This document shows, piece after piece, positions 1 to 9,443 of a DNA stretch of 64,000 nt (its first letter is position 1; each line of letters starts with the position of its first letter). The translations under genes and the position numbers were made by a program. The notes under the pieces were generated by a model, which was given only the letters and a program-made list of their open reading frames with translations, made no database searches and was not told the origin of the DNA. This DNA is from Psychrobacillus glaciei (GTDB lineage: Bacteria > Bacillota > Bacilli > Bacillales_A > Planococcaceae), in assembly GCF_008973485.1 (NCBI RefSeq), contig NZ_CP031223.1, positions 4,178,001 to 4,242,000 on the forward strand, given 5' to 3'.

Positions 1-1278
1 TACATCCACACCTAATACTTCTTTAAATTTACTTTGAAGTGCTTCTGCAATTTTCTTATGAGAATCACTTGTAGAGTAAGTTAATGTTACTTCAGGTAAC
101 TTATTATAACCTTCTTCTGCCATACCTTCGGCTAATAGAGTCTTTGCTTTATCTGGATCAAACCCAATTAGTTTTCCTGCGGATTCTCTGAATTCCTTAC
201 CATCTGGTCCAATAAAACCATAAGGAACAAAACCTTCTGCCGCTTTTTGCCCAACCTTTGTTACATAATCAACAATTTCCTGTTGGTTCACTGCGTAAGC
301 AAATGCTTGACGAATTTTTTTGTTTGTAAATGGTTCCATTGAAACATTGAATCGATAGAAATATAATCCTGCCTGATCTTCATTTTTTAATTCTGGATCA
401 TTTATTAAACTTTCTGCAAGTTCAGATGGTACTCCGGATGTATCTAATTCACCTGTTTGATACATCTGATATTCCGTATTGGAGTCATTAATCATTGCCC
501 ATTCCACTCTATCTAACTTTACAGTCGATGCATCCCAATAATTTTCATTTTTTACAAACGTAAAACTCGTATCATGTTTCCATTCCTCTAATTTAAATGG
601 ACCATTTCCTACAAAAGTATTTGCATCCGCAAACCAAGTAGGATTCCCTGTTGCTACTTTTTCATTTACTGGAAAGAAGCTTGGATTTGTAATAATGTTC
701 AAGAACGCTTCTGTTGGTGCGTTTAGTTTCACTTCGAATACTCTGTCTTCTAACGCTTTTATCCCAACCGCATCAGCATCTCCTTCGCCGTTATTGTATG
801 CTTCTGCTCCTTCAATGAAATATCCAAGGAAAGATGCTGGAGATGCAGTTTCTGGAGCTAGCATATGCAACCAACCGAATACAAAGTCACTTGCTAATAC
901 AGGGTCTCCATTAGACCATTTTGCATCTTCACGAATAGTAAAAGTATACGTTAAACCGTCATCTGATATATCTATTTTCTCTGCAGTAGCTGGCTCTGCT
1001 AAATGATCTTTTGAAAGTCTCACCAGACCTTCCATAATATTATTTAATGCATTCCAAGATACTGCATCAAATCCTACAGATGGATCGAACGATGTTGGTT
1101 CATTTCCATTATTCAAACGGAGTACTTTTTCTGTTGGCAATGTTTCTGTAGTTGTTCCTGTTTCCTCTTTGCTGCTTTCTTTTTCTGTACTCGATTGTCC
1201 AGCATCTTTGTTAGCTGTACAAGCACTCAACACAAGTACAAAAAATGCTACTACAAATAATGATAAACACTTTTTCAT
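1..1278 (-). CDS. dppE: Dipeptide/oligopeptide ABC transporter substrate-binding lipoprotein, 3' end outside window
   Basis: Peptide-binding lipoprotein of the SBP_bac_5 family. The frame runs off the left edge, leaving the first 426 residues of an expected ~540. Residues 1-20 are a lipoprotein signal peptide ending in LSAC, so Cys20 should be lipidated and the protein anchored outside the membrane. A Ser/Thr/Glu-rich linker follows, then family-typical stretches such as EPTSFDP, AKWSNGDPV and FVGNGPFKLEEW. The ATG at 1278 has an AGGGGG site 9 nt upstream. It is the last gene of dppA-B-C-D-E and would hand peptides to DppB/DppC. The order matches the B. subtilis operon, which supports the name. 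Other oligopeptide-binding paralogues (OppA/AppA) are the alternative. Confidence 0.9.
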   Translation of the reverse strand, partial: MKKCLSLFVVAFFVLVLSACTANKDAGQSSTEKESSKEETGTTTETLPTEKVLRLNNGNEPTSFDPSVGFDAVSWNALNNIMEGLVRLSKDHLAEPATAEKIDISDDGLTYTFTIREDAKWSNGDPVLASDFVFGWLHMLAPETASPASFLGYFIEGAEAYNNGEGDADAVGIKALEDRVFEVKLNAPTEAFLNIITNPSFFPVNEKVATGNPTWFADANTFVGNGPFKLEEWKHDTSFTFVKNENYWDASTVKLDRVEWAMINDSNTEYQMYQTGELDTSGVPSELAESLINDPELKNEDQAGLYFYRFNVSMEPFTNKKIRQAFAYAVNQQEIVDYVTKVGQKAAEGFVPYGFIGPDGKEFRESAGKLIGFDPDKAKTLLAEGMAEEGYNKLPEVTLTYSTSDSHKKIAEALQSKFKEVLGVDV

Positions 1279-1334
1279 TCTAGTTCCCCCTTTGTATTGT
1301 ATATGTGAATGCACTCTCGTGCGCTCATCCGTTC

Positions 1335-2369
1335 TTATCTTTGTACTTGTAAAACCTTTGCACGACTGTCTTGTAGCCAACAGTCGACACCATGTGCTAC
1401 AGATAACTTAGTTGTAATTGGATAAACATGATCACACACTTCCATTGCGTAATCACAACGTGCTGAAAATGGACATCCCTTTGGTGGTGAGAATAAATCC
1501 GGTGGAGTTCCTTCGATTGGTTGCAACTCCTCTTCCACTAAGTCTAGCCGTGGAACAGAGTTTAACAATCCTTTTGTATAAGGATGCTCGGGAGTATAGA
1601 ATATTTCTCTTTTATCCCCAATCTCTACAAGTTTCCCTGCGTACATAACAGCAATCCGATCGGCAATTTTTGCAACTACTCCTAGATCATGCGTGATTAA
1701 GATAATCGATATTTGTGTTTTCCGTTGAATTTCTTCAAACAGCTCTAAGATTTGCGCTTGAATCGTTACATCTAAGGCTGTTGTTGGTTCATCTGCAATA
1801 AGTAACTCCGGATCGCATATGAGTGCAATTGCAATCACAATTCGTTGGCGCATTCCCCCTGAAAATTGGTGAGGAAACTGTTTCAATCGTTCTTCTGGAT
1901 TCGAAATTCCTACAAGCTCCAACATATCAATCGCTTTCTGCTTAGCTTCTTGCTTTCCTATTTTTTTGTGAGTGCGAAGACCTTCCGTTAGCTGTTCCCC
2001 TATAGAAAGCGTTGGATTTAATGCTGTCATCGGATCTTGAAAAATCAGCGAAACGTCGACCCCTTGTATTTTTCGTAATTGTGCTTTAGACAATTTAGTT
2101 AAATCTTTTCCTTTAAATAAAATGCTCCCATTTTTAATAATTCCAGCCGGCTGTGGAATTAGGCCCAGAATTGCATTGGATGTTACACTTTTTCCACAAC
2201 CTGATTCACCTACAATTGCGAGTGTTTCTCCTCTATATAAGTCGAAGTTAACCCCTCGAACCGCTTCTACCTCACCGCCGTATGTTCGGAAAGAAACTTG
2301 TAAGTTATTAACTTGTAATACTTTTTCATTGGATATAATTTTCTTATTTTTTCTCATATGTTCATTCAC
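1335..2369 (-). CDS. dppD: Dipeptide ABC transporter ATP-binding protein DppD
   Basis: Cytoplasmic ATPase that powers peptide import through DppB/DppC. It has a Walker A (GESGCGKS), Q-loop, ABC signature (FSGGMRQR), Walker B (LLIADEPT) and the C-terminal oligo/dipeptide domain with a Cys-containing segment ([15 protein letters not shown]) typical of DppD/OppD. The start is ambiguous between TTG 2372 and GTG 2369. GTG is preferred because it lies 9 nt from AGGAGG. The ribosome binding site overlaps the last codons and stop of dppC, which implies coupled translation. No partner OppF-type ATPase is encoded nearby, as in B. subtilis dpp. Confidence 0.93.
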   Translation of the reverse strand: MNEHMRKNKKIISNEKVLQVNNLQVSFRTYGGEVEAVRGVNFDLYRGETLAIVGESGCGKSVTSNAILGLIPQPAGIIKNGSILFKGKDLTKLSKAQLRKIQGVDVSLIFQDPMTALNPTLSIGEQLTEGLRTHKKIGKQEAKQKAIDMLELVGISNPEERLKQFPHQFSGGMRQRIVIAIALICDPELLIADEPTTALDVTIQAQILELFEEIQRKTQISIILITHDLGVVAKIADRIAVMYAGKLVEIGDKREIFYTPEHPYTKGLLNSVPRLDLVEEELQPIEGTPPDLFSPPKGCPFSARCDYAMEVCDHVYPITTKLSVAHGVDCWLQDSRAKVLQVQR

Positions 2370-2375
2370 CAATTT

Positions 2376-3326
2376 TCACCTCCTAAGCTTCGGATCAAGA
2401 GCATCTTGTAAACCATCTCCCAATACGTTAAAAGCAAACATAGTTAAAGATATGAAAAAAGCTGGGAAAAACAAACGCCACCAGTGCCCAGATAAAATGA
2501 CTGGCAACGCGTCATTCGCCATAACACCCCAACTTGCAAAAGGAGCTGCAATGCCCAAACCAAGGAAACTTAGAAATGCTTCCGCAAAAATAGCACTTGG
2601 TACGGTAAGTGTCATCTGTACAATAATGGGTCCCATCGTATTTGGTAGTAGATTTTTACGAATAATTCTAGAAGTCTTGGCACCAAAGGATTTGGATGCT
2701 GTCACGAATTCATAGTTTTTAATTTGCAGTACCTGTCCTCTAACAATTCGAGCCATACCTACCCATCCAGTCACTGTAAGCGCCACTATTATTGTAGTTA
2801 GGCTTGGCCCCATTACTACCATCAATAAAATAACGACCAACAAGTGTGGTAACCCATATAATACTTCAATTATCCGCATCATGACGGCGTCTGCTCTTCC
2901 ACCCTTATATCCACTAACTCCGCCATATATAATTCCTATAAAAAAGTCGATAAGTGCTGCCATTAATCCAACAAACAAGGAAATACGAGCACCATACCAT
3001 GTTCTAATAAATACATCTCTACCAGCCTCATCCGTACCAAACCAATGAGCCATGGAAGGAGCTTTGTTTTGATTCGGATAATCTGTTGCTGTTACAGAAT
3101 AAGAAGAAAAAATTGGACCAAATATGGCAAAGAGTGCAAGTAAAATTAGAAATATCAGTCCACCCATTGCAAGTTTATTTTTGCGCAGTCGACGCCACGC
3201 ATCTTTCCAATAAGATAGAGAAGGGCGTACAACTGATTCTGCTTTTCCTTTTTCCTTCTGTTTTGGTCGAAACCATTCGTCTTTTACACTTTGTGGGGAT
3301 ACCACATTTTGTGTATTAGCCATCAT
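2376..3326 (-). CDS. dppC: Dipeptide ABC transporter permease DppC
   Basis: Inner-membrane permease of the BPD_transp_1/OppC type, 316 residues. It has a hydrophilic N-terminal tail of ~50 residues, an OppC_N-type first membrane segment (LAMGGLIFLILLALFAIFGP), the HWFGTDEAGRDVF motif found just after it in DppC/OppC, and the EAA cytoplasmic loop (EFVTASKSFGA). It pairs with DppB to form the channel. The start ATG overlaps the dppB stop by 4 nt (ATGA), consistent with a tightly coupled operon. Confidence 0.95.
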   Translation of the reverse strand: MMANTQNVVSPQSVKDEWFRPKQKEKGKAESVVRPSLSYWKDAWRRLRKNKLAMGGLIFLILLALFAIFGPIFSSYSVTATDYPNQNKAPSMAHWFGTDEAGRDVFIRTWYGARISLFVGLMAALIDFFIGIIYGGVSGYKGGRADAVMMRIIEVLYGLPHLLVVILLMVVMGPSLTTIIVALTVTGWVGMARIVRGQVLQIKNYEFVTASKSFGAKTSRIIRKNLLPNTMGPIIVQMTLTVPSAIFAEAFLSFLGLGIAAPFASWGVMANDALPVILSGHWWRLFFPAFFISLTMFAFNVLGDGLQDALDPKLRR

Positions 3327-4258
3327 GCATCCCCCTCTTTACGGTGTAGTTTTATTCGTGGATCCAAAAGTCCATACACAATATCTACAAGGAACAACAT
3401 AAATACTAGGAATGCACTGTAGAAAACGGTTGATCCCATAATTACAGGGTAATCCCGGTTATTAATGCTTTCTACAAAATATTTACCCATCCCAGGAATC
3501 GCAAAAATTCGTTCAATAACAAAAGTCCCCGTCAAAATACCTGCAAGCATGGTCCCCAGAATCGTGACAACAGGCATAAGCGCATTTCTTAAGGCATGCC
3601 GAACGACAATTCTTACGGGTGAAAGTCCTTTTGCACGAGCCATTTTGATGTAATCTTGCGTTAGTACTTCGAGCATACTGGATCTTGTTAATCGTGCTAT
3701 TATCGCAGTTGGTCCCGTTGCAAGTGCGAGCGTTGGTAATATCATATGTAACGGGCTACTCCACGTAGCAGCCGGAAGCCACTCTAGTTTTACTGCCACC
3801 TGTTGAATCAATAGGGTTGCAAGCACAAAATTTGGTACAGATATACCCACTACCGCAAAAGTCATCGCTAAGTAATCAATTATTCCGTTGTGCCTGAGCG
3901 CTGCGAGTGTCCCCAGAATGATTCCAGACACTAAAGCTACAAGTATTGTGACCATTCCCAACTCGAAAGAAATAGGAAATCCCCTTGCCAATAATTCATT
4001 TACCGAGTCATTCGGCTTTTTAATCGAAGGACCGAAGTCAAATGTCACAATAGATTTTAAATAGTATACGTATTGAACATACATAGGTTCATCTAGTTTA
4101 TAAAACTTTTCTAAATTTGCTTGAATAGTAGGGTTAGAAGTACGCTCCCCATCAAACGGAGAACCTGGAATCGAGTGCATTAATACGAAGGTTACGGTTG
4201 AAATGATAAGAATCGTTGCAATCATCATAATGAAACGCTTAATAATATACTTCGTCAT
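3323..4258 (-). CDS. dppB: Dipeptide ABC transporter permease DppB
   Basis: Inner-membrane permease of the OppB type. It has the N-terminal TM (MTKYIIKRFIMMIATILI), the PGSPFDGER loop, the EAA motif (DYIKMARAKGLSP) and the C-terminal segment DIVYGLLDPRIKL typical of DppB. A TTG at 4264 is in frame, but ATG 4258 sits 7 nt from GGAGG and is preferred. It lies 15 nt downstream of dppA and overlaps dppC. Confidence 0.94.
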   Translation of the reverse strand: MTKYIIKRFIMMIATILIISTVTFVLMHSIPGSPFDGERTSNPTIQANLEKFYKLDEPMYVQYVYYLKSIVTFDFGPSIKKPNDSVNELLARGFPISFELGMVTILVALVSGIILGTLAALRHNGIIDYLAMTFAVVGISVPNFVLATLLIQQVAVKLEWLPAATWSSPLHMILPTLALATGPTAIIARLTRSSMLEVLTQDYIKMARAKGLSPVRIVVRHALRNALMPVVTILGTMLAGILTGTFVIERIFAIPGMGKYFVESINNRDYPVIMGSTVFYSAFLVFMLFLVDIVYGLLDPRIKLHRKEGDA

Positions 4259-4273
4259 CTGCAAACCTCCCTC

Positions 4274-5098
4274 TTAACAAAATTTCGTTTGCATGGCTAG
4301 CTCTACCATTACAAGCATGGCACGGTATGCTTCTAATATATCCTTCGCTTCAAACTTAACCGTTGTAGTTCCCTCTATAATTTCACAACCAGGCATAAGT
4401 GCTGCCCATTCCGCTTGGCCATAATTAACAAACTCAATACGTAATGTTGGTGTTTTAGGAGGAATGAGCGGTTTGATTTGATTTCTCTCACTAATCGCTT
4501 TGGCAACCTTCTCTCTCAATAATGCATGTGCTTTTTGCGGATGCAATGTCTTAACCGCAGATCTAGAGATAGATTCTTTCACTACTGCAGTGACCACTCC
4601 AGGAATCAGTGCCTCTGCCTCTTTACACGCTCCATCATCACCTGCAACCATGATAACTGGTACACCAAAGTGACCTGCTACATATGCATTAAATCCCAAT
4701 TCGCCGACTTCTACATCATTTATATACATATTTCTAACCCCAAATATCATCGAGTGACTCATTACTCCAGGTTGTCCCGCTCTCGAATGATAACCAGCAA
4801 ATACTGCACCTATGTAAGATTCATCTAATGCCTGCACCATTGAAAATGGTTTCACATCGCCAGTTATTAAAGATGCTTCTGGATGCAGCTCTTCTACTAA
4901 AATATTATTCATTTTAGAATGACTGTCATTCACTAGTACTTCTTTTACTCCTGATGATAAAGCGCCTTCCACGATTGCATTAGCCTCTTGTGTCATTAAA
5001 CGGCGAGCACGTTCATAATTATGCTTACCGGAGTCCACAAAAGTATGATCAGGCAAACCCGTAATCCCTTCCATGTCTATTGAAAGAAAAAGTTTCAT
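4274..5098 (-). CDS. dppA: D-aminopeptidase DppA (M55 family)
   Basis: Zinc D-aminopeptidase that removes D-amino acids such as D-Ala from short peptides. It has 274 residues, the same size as B. subtilis DppA. Metal and catalytic residues fall at the family positions: Asp8 and Glu10 in SIDMEG, His60 in NDSH, His104 in AGYH and His115 in MSHSM. It is the first gene of the dpp operon, so imported cell-wall-type peptides could be processed directly. B. subtilis dpp (dciA) is repressed by CodY in rich medium, and a candidate CodY box lies upstream here. Confidence 0.96.
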   Translation of the reverse strand: MKLFLSIDMEGITGLPDHTFVDSGKHNYERARRLMTQEANAIVEGALSSGVKEVLVNDSHSKMNNILVEELHPEASLITGDVKPFSMVQALDESYIGAVFAGYHSRAGQPGVMSHSMIFGVRNMYINDVEVGELGFNAYVAGHFGVPVIMVAGDDGACKEAEALIPGVVTAVVKESISRSAVKTLHPQKAHALLREKVAKAISERNQIKPLIPPKTPTLRIEFVNYGQAEWAALMPGCEIIEGTTTVKFEAKDILEAYRAMLVMVELAMQTKFC

Positions 5099-5162
5099 CT
5101 CAAAACCTCCATAATTTTATTTTTAATTTTTTCCTAAGTCAGAATAGTACAACTTTATCAAA

Positions 5163-5177
5163 AAAATACTGAAAATT
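5163..5177 (-). promoter_or_regulatory. Candidate CodY box upstream of dppA
   Basis: On the minus strand this reads AATTTTCAGTATTTT, which matches 12 of 15 positions of the CodY consensus AATTTTCNGAAAATT. It lies about 65 nt upstream of the dppA start. CodY control of dpp is established in B. subtilis. Here the site is inferred from similarity only, and AT-rich DNA gives frequent weak matches. Confidence 0.5.
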
Positions 5178-5228
5178 ACAATATATCTAAAAATTATAGA
5201 TTTATAGGTTTTTTAATTTATATAAATC

Positions 5229-5266
5229 AAAAAAAGCAAATGCGCTTTAAAATAAAGGCATTTGCT
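5229..5266 (-). terminator. Rho-independent terminator after cotD-like gene
   Basis: Inverted repeat AGCAAATGC/GCATTTGCT (5235-5243 and 5258-5266) followed, on the minus strand, by a T run. It lies 62 nt after the coat-protein stop codon. Confidence 0.8.
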
Positions 5267-5328
5267 CCTGCGCAAGCTCCTCGCAGTTAAAAGATGTGCT
5301 CCTTTGCTATTGTGTGGAAGTGAATTTA

Positions 5329-5652
5329 TTAGAATCGAGGTTGACCTGGGAAGAATTGTTGTTGTTGTTGTGGGAACGGTTGTTGGAAGCCTCCTTGTTG
5401 CATTGGAAAAGCTTGTTGTTGTGGATTCACAACAACGTTTTGATTAGTTTCTGTATAGAAATGCTGTGGAACATTGACAATATGCTCTCTATTCACATTC
5501 ACAATTGGGTGTATAACTGGTTGCATTCTCGGCATAAAGGAATCATGCATGCGATATTGTGGTGGACATACTACCGGTTGAGCAGGTGGTTGGAACCACG
5601 GAGACTGCATAGGTGGCTGACATGAATTACAAGGTTGACGATGTGGGTACAC
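5329..5652 (-). CDS. cotD: CotD-like inner spore coat protein
   Basis: A 107-residue low-complexity protein with an N-terminal Cys/Pro/His-rich part (CNSCQPPMQ, VVCPPQYRMHDSF), a central HPIVNVNREHIVNVPQHFY stretch and a Gln/Phe-rich tail. The Pro-Val-His-Pro-Ile-Val and NVN repeats resemble CotD of Bacillus spore coats, which is deposited in the mother cell under SigK control. The start is GTG at 5652 with AGGAGG 9 nt upstream. The gene stands alone between its own terminator and an inverted repeat. CotD assignment rests on composition and short motifs, not on a rigid domain. Confidence 0.75.
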   Translation of the reverse strand: MYPHRQPCNSCQPPMQSPWFQPPAQPVVCPPQYRMHDSFMPRMQPVIHPIVNVNREHIVNVPQHFYTETNQNVVVNPQQQAFPMQQGGFQQPFPQQQQQFFPGQPRF

Positions 5653-5782
5653 GATAAATTCACCTCCTTCTCACTTATACTAGTAGATGCAGAACCGAAC
5701 ATGACAAACTAGACAAACACCTCAATCCATTGTAAATAAAAATAGCATCCCTCTTAAAAAACTTTCTTTCCTAACGTTTAAA

Positions 5783-5809
5783 CCCTTTGTCCAAGTTACT
5801 GACAAAGGG
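5783..5809. repeat. Inverted repeat between cotD and corA
   Basis: Perfect 9-bp arms CCCTTTGTC (5783-5791) and GACAAAGGG (5801-5809) with a 9-nt loop. No long T run follows on either strand, so it is not a clear terminator. It could be an operator or a weak bidirectional terminator. Confidence 0.5.
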
Positions 5810-5921
5810 GGTTATGAGTTTGGATGCTCAATAAAATAAGCTTTAACATGTGGATTTTGTAGGAAACCGACCAATATGAGATAATAGCAGAAGATATTTA
5901 GTGTTGAAATGAGGTATTAAT

Positions 5922-6884
5922 ATGATTCGAACGATAGGGATAACAACAGATCACGAGATAATTAGTGATTTTCCTCTCGAAGATATAAAGCATAAAACGT
6001 TTGAATGGTATTGGGTTGACATAGCTGAACCTACAGAAGAAGAGAAAAATCTTCTAAGTTCCTTCTTTCATTTCCATCCATTAGCAATTGAAGATTGTTT
6101 ATTAAGACTTCAACGTCCAAAAGCAGACCATTACGATGGACACGTATTTTTTGTACTACATACGTTCAATGAAGTAACGCTTGATGCGGAAGAACTGAAT
6201 TTATTTGTTGGAAAAGATTTTATAGTTACCTTTCATTTTCCTATCATGCATGAACTGGATCAAGCTCGAGAGCGTATAAAACGAAACCCAAAAGGTTGGG
6301 AACGCGGAGCTATGCATGCAATGTATCATATTGTCGATAAAGTAGTGGATGCTTATTTTCCGATTATGTATAAAATTGAAGACTATTTAAATGAAGTAGA
6401 GGATAGGCTATCTATAGATATGCGGCATTTGTCTATGAATCAAGTGTTTGACCTTCGAAGTGATTTACTTAGATTACGGCGAACCATTATTCCAATGCGT
6501 GATTTACTCTATCGAATTATGAACTCTGAGCGAATTAATTTACAGCCTTCTGAACGAGCTTATTTTGGAGATATTTATGATCATTTGCTAAAACTAGCGG
6601 ATATGGTTGAGACGAATCGTGAACTAACGGCTGATATTCGAGATAGTCATATGTCCATTAACTCGAGTCATATGAATAGAATTATGATGATTTTAACAAT
6701 TGTTTCGACCGTTTTTATCCCCTTAACATTTATCGTGGGAGTGTACGGGATGAACTTTGTGAATATGCCTGAGTTAGAGTGGAAATTTGGATACTTTGGT
6801 GTGATGGCATTAATGGTCGTTATTGCTATCGCCATGCTTGCTTGGTTTAAATATAAAGGCTGGTTTAATTTGTTTAAGAATTAA
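5922..6884 (+). CDS. corA: CorA-family magnesium/divalent cation transporter
   Basis: Membrane Mg2+ (or Co2+/Ni2+) channel of the 2-TM-GxN family, 320 residues. A long cytoplasmic N-terminal domain, including the coiled segment DLRSDLLRLRRTIIPMRDLLYRI, precedes two C-terminal membrane helices. The signature GMN is at residues 276-278 in VYGMNFVNMPE. The Lys/Trp-rich tail (KYKGWFNLFKN) is typical. ATG 5922 has a modest GAGG site. No Mg2+ riboswitch was recognised upstream. The next gene, rtcB, follows within 30 nt and may be co-transcribed. Confidence 0.93.
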   Translation: MIRTIGITTDHEIISDFPLEDIKHKTFEWYWVDIAEPTEEEKNLLSSFFHFHPLAIEDCLLRLQRPKADHYDGHVFFVLHTFNEVTLDAEELNLFVGKDFIVTFHFPIMHELDQARERIKRNPKGWERGAMHAMYHIVDKVVDAYFPIMYKIEDYLNEVEDRLSIDMRHLSMNQVFDLRSDLLRLRRTIIPMRDLLYRIMNSERINLQPSERAYFGDIYDHLLKLADMVETNRELTADIRDSHMSINSSHMNRIMMILTIVSTVFIPLTFIVGVYGMNFVNMPELEWKFGYFGVMALMVVIAIAMLAWFKYKGWFNLFKN

Positions 6885-6912
6885 TAGTCAGAACAGAAAA
6901 AGAGGTGCGATC

Positions 6913-8007
6913 TTGATAGAAATAAAAGGAACATATAATAATGCGCTTGTTTATACAGACACAATAGAAGAAACAGCAAAGGTACAAGTAGAGCAAATTT
7001 GTAGTCTTCCCTTTTTAAAAGACACGAAAATAAGAATGATGCCAGATCTTCATGCAGGTAAAGGTTGCACTGTAGGAACAACGATGACAATTACAGACAA
7101 AGTGGTTCCTAACTTTGTTGGCGTCGATTTGGGTTGCGGAATGATCTGTGCAAAGCTAGATGTTCTAAAGGAAGGTATACACTTTGAAAAGTTAGACAAA
7201 ACAATCAAGAAAAACGTACCAAGTGGTACTCGCATTAGAAATAAAGAACATCGCAATTCTATAGAAATACCTTTTGCTGAAGTCGCTGCTCCTATTAATG
7301 AAAATCGCGCTCGGTTAAGCTTAGGCACTCTTGGTGGAGGAAACCATTTCATTGAATTAAACGAAGGCAAAGACGGTAGTATTTATTTAGTTATCCACTC
7401 TGGGAGCAGGAATTTAGGGAAACAAATTGCAGAGCATTATCAAGAAGTAGCACATCAAACCCTTGGTGATAGTGTCTCTAAAGATTTGGCATATGTAGAG
7501 GGAGAAAATATGAAGGATTATTTATTTGATCTTTCCATTGCTCAAAAATATGCAGCATTCAATCGCAAAACAATGGTCGAAGTTATTTGTAGAGGTATGA
7601 ACTGGAATATTGAATCTGAATTCGACACGATTCATAACTATATTGATTTAGATAATATGATCTTACGTAAAGGTGCCATCTCTGCGCAGGATGGTGAAAT
7701 TGTAATAATTCCTATGAATATGCGAGATGGTTCGCTCATTTGCCGAGGAAAAGGAAATCCAGATTGGAATTACTCTGGTCCACACGGTGCCGGACGTATA
7801 ATGAGTCGATCGCAAGCAAGAAAACTAGTAGCATTGGAAGATTTCCAAGCTTCTATGAAGGATGTTTGGAGTACTTCTGTTGTTTCAAGTACGGTCGATG
7901 AATCCCCATTTGCGTATAAAGATATGCAAGACATTCTTTCACATATTGACGATACAGTTGAAGTATTGGAAGTAATAAAACCAATTTATAACTATAAAGC
8001 GCATTAA
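6913..8007 (+). CDS. rtcB: RtcB family RNA-splicing ligase
   Basis: GTP- and Mn2+-dependent RNA ligase that joins 2',3'-cyclic phosphate (or 3'-phosphate) ends to 5'-OH ends. Metal-binding and guanylylation motifs are present: GVDLGCGM, GGGNHFIEL, HSGSRNLG and the catalytic-His motif SGPHGAGR. An upstream in-frame extension to 6823 lies inside corA and is rejected. TTG 6913 with AGAGGTG 5 nt upstream is preferred and gives 364 residues, the short bacterial form. It is not next to an archease gene. Cellular role in Bacillales is not settled; RNA repair is an inference. Confidence 0.9.
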   Translation: MIEIKGTYNNALVYTDTIEETAKVQVEQICSLPFLKDTKIRMMPDLHAGKGCTVGTTMTITDKVVPNFVGVDLGCGMICAKLDVLKEGIHFEKLDKTIKKNVPSGTRIRNKEHRNSIEIPFAEVAAPINENRARLSLGTLGGGNHFIELNEGKDGSIYLVIHSGSRNLGKQIAEHYQEVAHQTLGDSVSKDLAYVEGENMKDYLFDLSIAQKYAAFNRKTMVEVICRGMNWNIESEFDTIHNYIDLDNMILRKGAISAQDGEIVIIPMNMRDGSLICRGKGNPDWNYSGPHGAGRIMSRSQARKLVALEDFQASMKDVWSTSVVSSTVDESPFAYKDMQDILSHIDDTVEVLEVIKPIYNYKAH

Positions 8008-8036
8008 AAGAAGCTGATATGCTCAGCTTCTTTTTA
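8008..8036 (+). terminator. Terminator after rtcB
   Basis: AGAAGCTGA/TCAGCTTCT stem (8009-8017, 8023-8031) with a 5-nt loop and a following T run, directly after the rtcB stop. Confidence 0.9.
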
Positions 8037-8142
8037 ATTTCCATCTATTTTCTTCATATTCATTTTACCTAAGTTTTTAAAACAGCTAGTTAATTCACCC
8101 AATTAAATGCTATAACAAAAAATAATAAGTTGAGTCAATAAT

Positions 8143-8949
8143 TTATTGATTTCCAGTCCAATAGTAAAACAATGCTGCAAAAGTAAGCTTTTCTGCATGC
8201 GTTAAGTCTTGTGCAAGTTTTACATGTACGTTCATCGCTTGAACCTCAAATGCAGGATGTGTAGCGTAAGGGGATATTCCAAAGCGATAAGTTGCTAAGC
8301 GTTTCCCATTGATATCATCCACGTCGATATCGCCATACATACTTTTCGCTTCCACTTGAAGGATTTTTTCATTATTTGCATTGAAAAAAACAGCTCTATT
8401 TTTAATGGAGAAAAGCGGTAATACAACCGTCGATATATGTGATTTTGTATTTTCATAAATTTTTAGCTGCATGAATTTTATTTTATTTTTTATAGTAAAC
8501 TGACAGACTATGTTTTCATCCATCGTTTTTAAATTGTATGTAATCGAAAAAAATAATCCCCTCTTGAAAATTGCACATGCGGTTAATAACCTACTAATCG
8601 AATGTTCTTTTGAAGGTTCAATTTTATATAAACGTTCTCCCGTGCTTGAAATTAAATATGATCGAGGGATTAATGAAACATCTCGTTGAAAATTGAGTTC
8701 TTTGAAGGGAAATTCAATCGAATATAACTGACTATCAACTTTTTGTTCATTTGGTAACTTTTCTGCCGCATTTTGAAAGTAAAATGAAATTCCATACAAC
8801 ATAAAAATTATAAATCCAATAATAAAATGTGTTTCAAAGTCCTTCCATATTATATCTCTAAAAATAAATATTATTGCTGTGTATATGATCAGTGAAAACA
8901 ATGCTCCTAATTTAGAATACTTTGCCGTTCGTTCGTATATATACTTCAA
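8143..8949 (-). CDS. Hypothetical membrane protein
   Basis: About 268 residues. Two membrane segments lie near the N-terminus (LGALFSLIIYTAIIFIF and FIIGFIIFMLYGISFYF), followed by a ~200-residue soluble beta-rich region. That region has alternating hydrophobic residues and a Gly-Asp pattern (YGDIDVDDINGKRLATYRFG) reminiscent of tubby/LURP-one-like lipid-binding folds, but this is only an impression. TTG 8949 is 8 nt from AGGAG, a better spacing than the GTG codons just upstream. Function unknown. Confidence 0.65.
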   Translation of the reverse strand: MKYIYERTAKYSKLGALFSLIIYTAIIFIFRDIIWKDFETHFIIGFIIFMLYGISFYFQNAAEKLPNEQKVDSQLYSIEFPFKELNFQRDVSLIPRSYLISSTGERLYKIEPSKEHSISRLLTACAIFKRGLFFSITYNLKTMDENIVCQFTIKNKIKFMQLKIYENTKSHISTVVLPLFSIKNRAVFFNANNEKILQVEAKSMYGDIDVDDINGKRLATYRFGISPYATHPAFEVQAMNVHVKLAQDLTHAEKLTFAALFYYWTGNQ

Positions 8950-8997
8950 GTTCACCACTCCTTCCTATACATACGAACATACAGGAAAATAGTTCCA

Positions 8998-9043
8998 TAA
9001 AAAAAACCTTTGAGAGTTATTATTCAATAACTACTCAAAGGTT
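8998..9043 (-). terminator. Terminator after small membrane protein gene
   Basis: Long stem with outer arms AACCTTTGAG (9005-9014) and CTCAAAGGTT (9034-9043), and a T run on the minus strand, directly following the gene ending at 9047. Confidence 0.88.
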
Positions 9044-9046
9044 CTT

Positions 9047-9424
9047 TTATTTATTTTCAATTGCCCTGCCAAATAAGTTTTTAATAAAACGGATGAGTGC
9101 GTATAAACAAACAAGTACAAAAGCAAGTAGTAGAACATGCTCTAGGGTAGACGACAAACTAAACGGATCTAAAAAAATGCGAAATAACACAAACAAATAA
9201 ATAATGCCGGCAATACCCGCTAGTAACACTACCCCAATAATGGAGAGCTGTGCGTTGGTATGTCGTTTCATATGATGGCGATGTATTATTATTTCAAGAA
9301 TAATTGAAAGAGCTATGACTGTAAACGTAATCGTCAATTCACCAAAATATGCAAAGTTTATTAAATATACCACTAATAGCGCAATCATAATGTACATATA
9401 AAATTCATCGATTCGCTTCAGCAC
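9047..9424 (-). CDS. Small four-helix membrane protein, unknown function
   Basis: 125 residues, almost wholly hydrophobic, with four predicted membrane segments (around residues 8-30, 32-48, 62-85 and 93-113) and a His-rich cytoplasmic loop between TM2 and TM3 (IIHRHHMKRH). The start is GTG 9424 with AGGA 9 nt upstream. It lies 19 nt downstream of the thioesterase gene and is probably co-transcribed. No family recognised. Confidence 0.7.
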   Translation of the reverse strand: MLKRIDEFYMYIMIALLVVYLINFAYFGELTITFTVIALSIILEIIIHRHHMKRHTNAQLSIIGVVLLAGIAGIIYLFVLFRIFLDPFSLSSTLEHVLLLAFVLVCLYALIRFIKNLFGRAIENK

Positions 9425-9443
9425 AGCATCACATCCTATAGTA

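Noticed and set aside
2122..2715. 197-residue plus-strand frame
   Set aside because: Antisense to dppD/dppC, which have clear family motifs; long antisense frames are expected by chance here.
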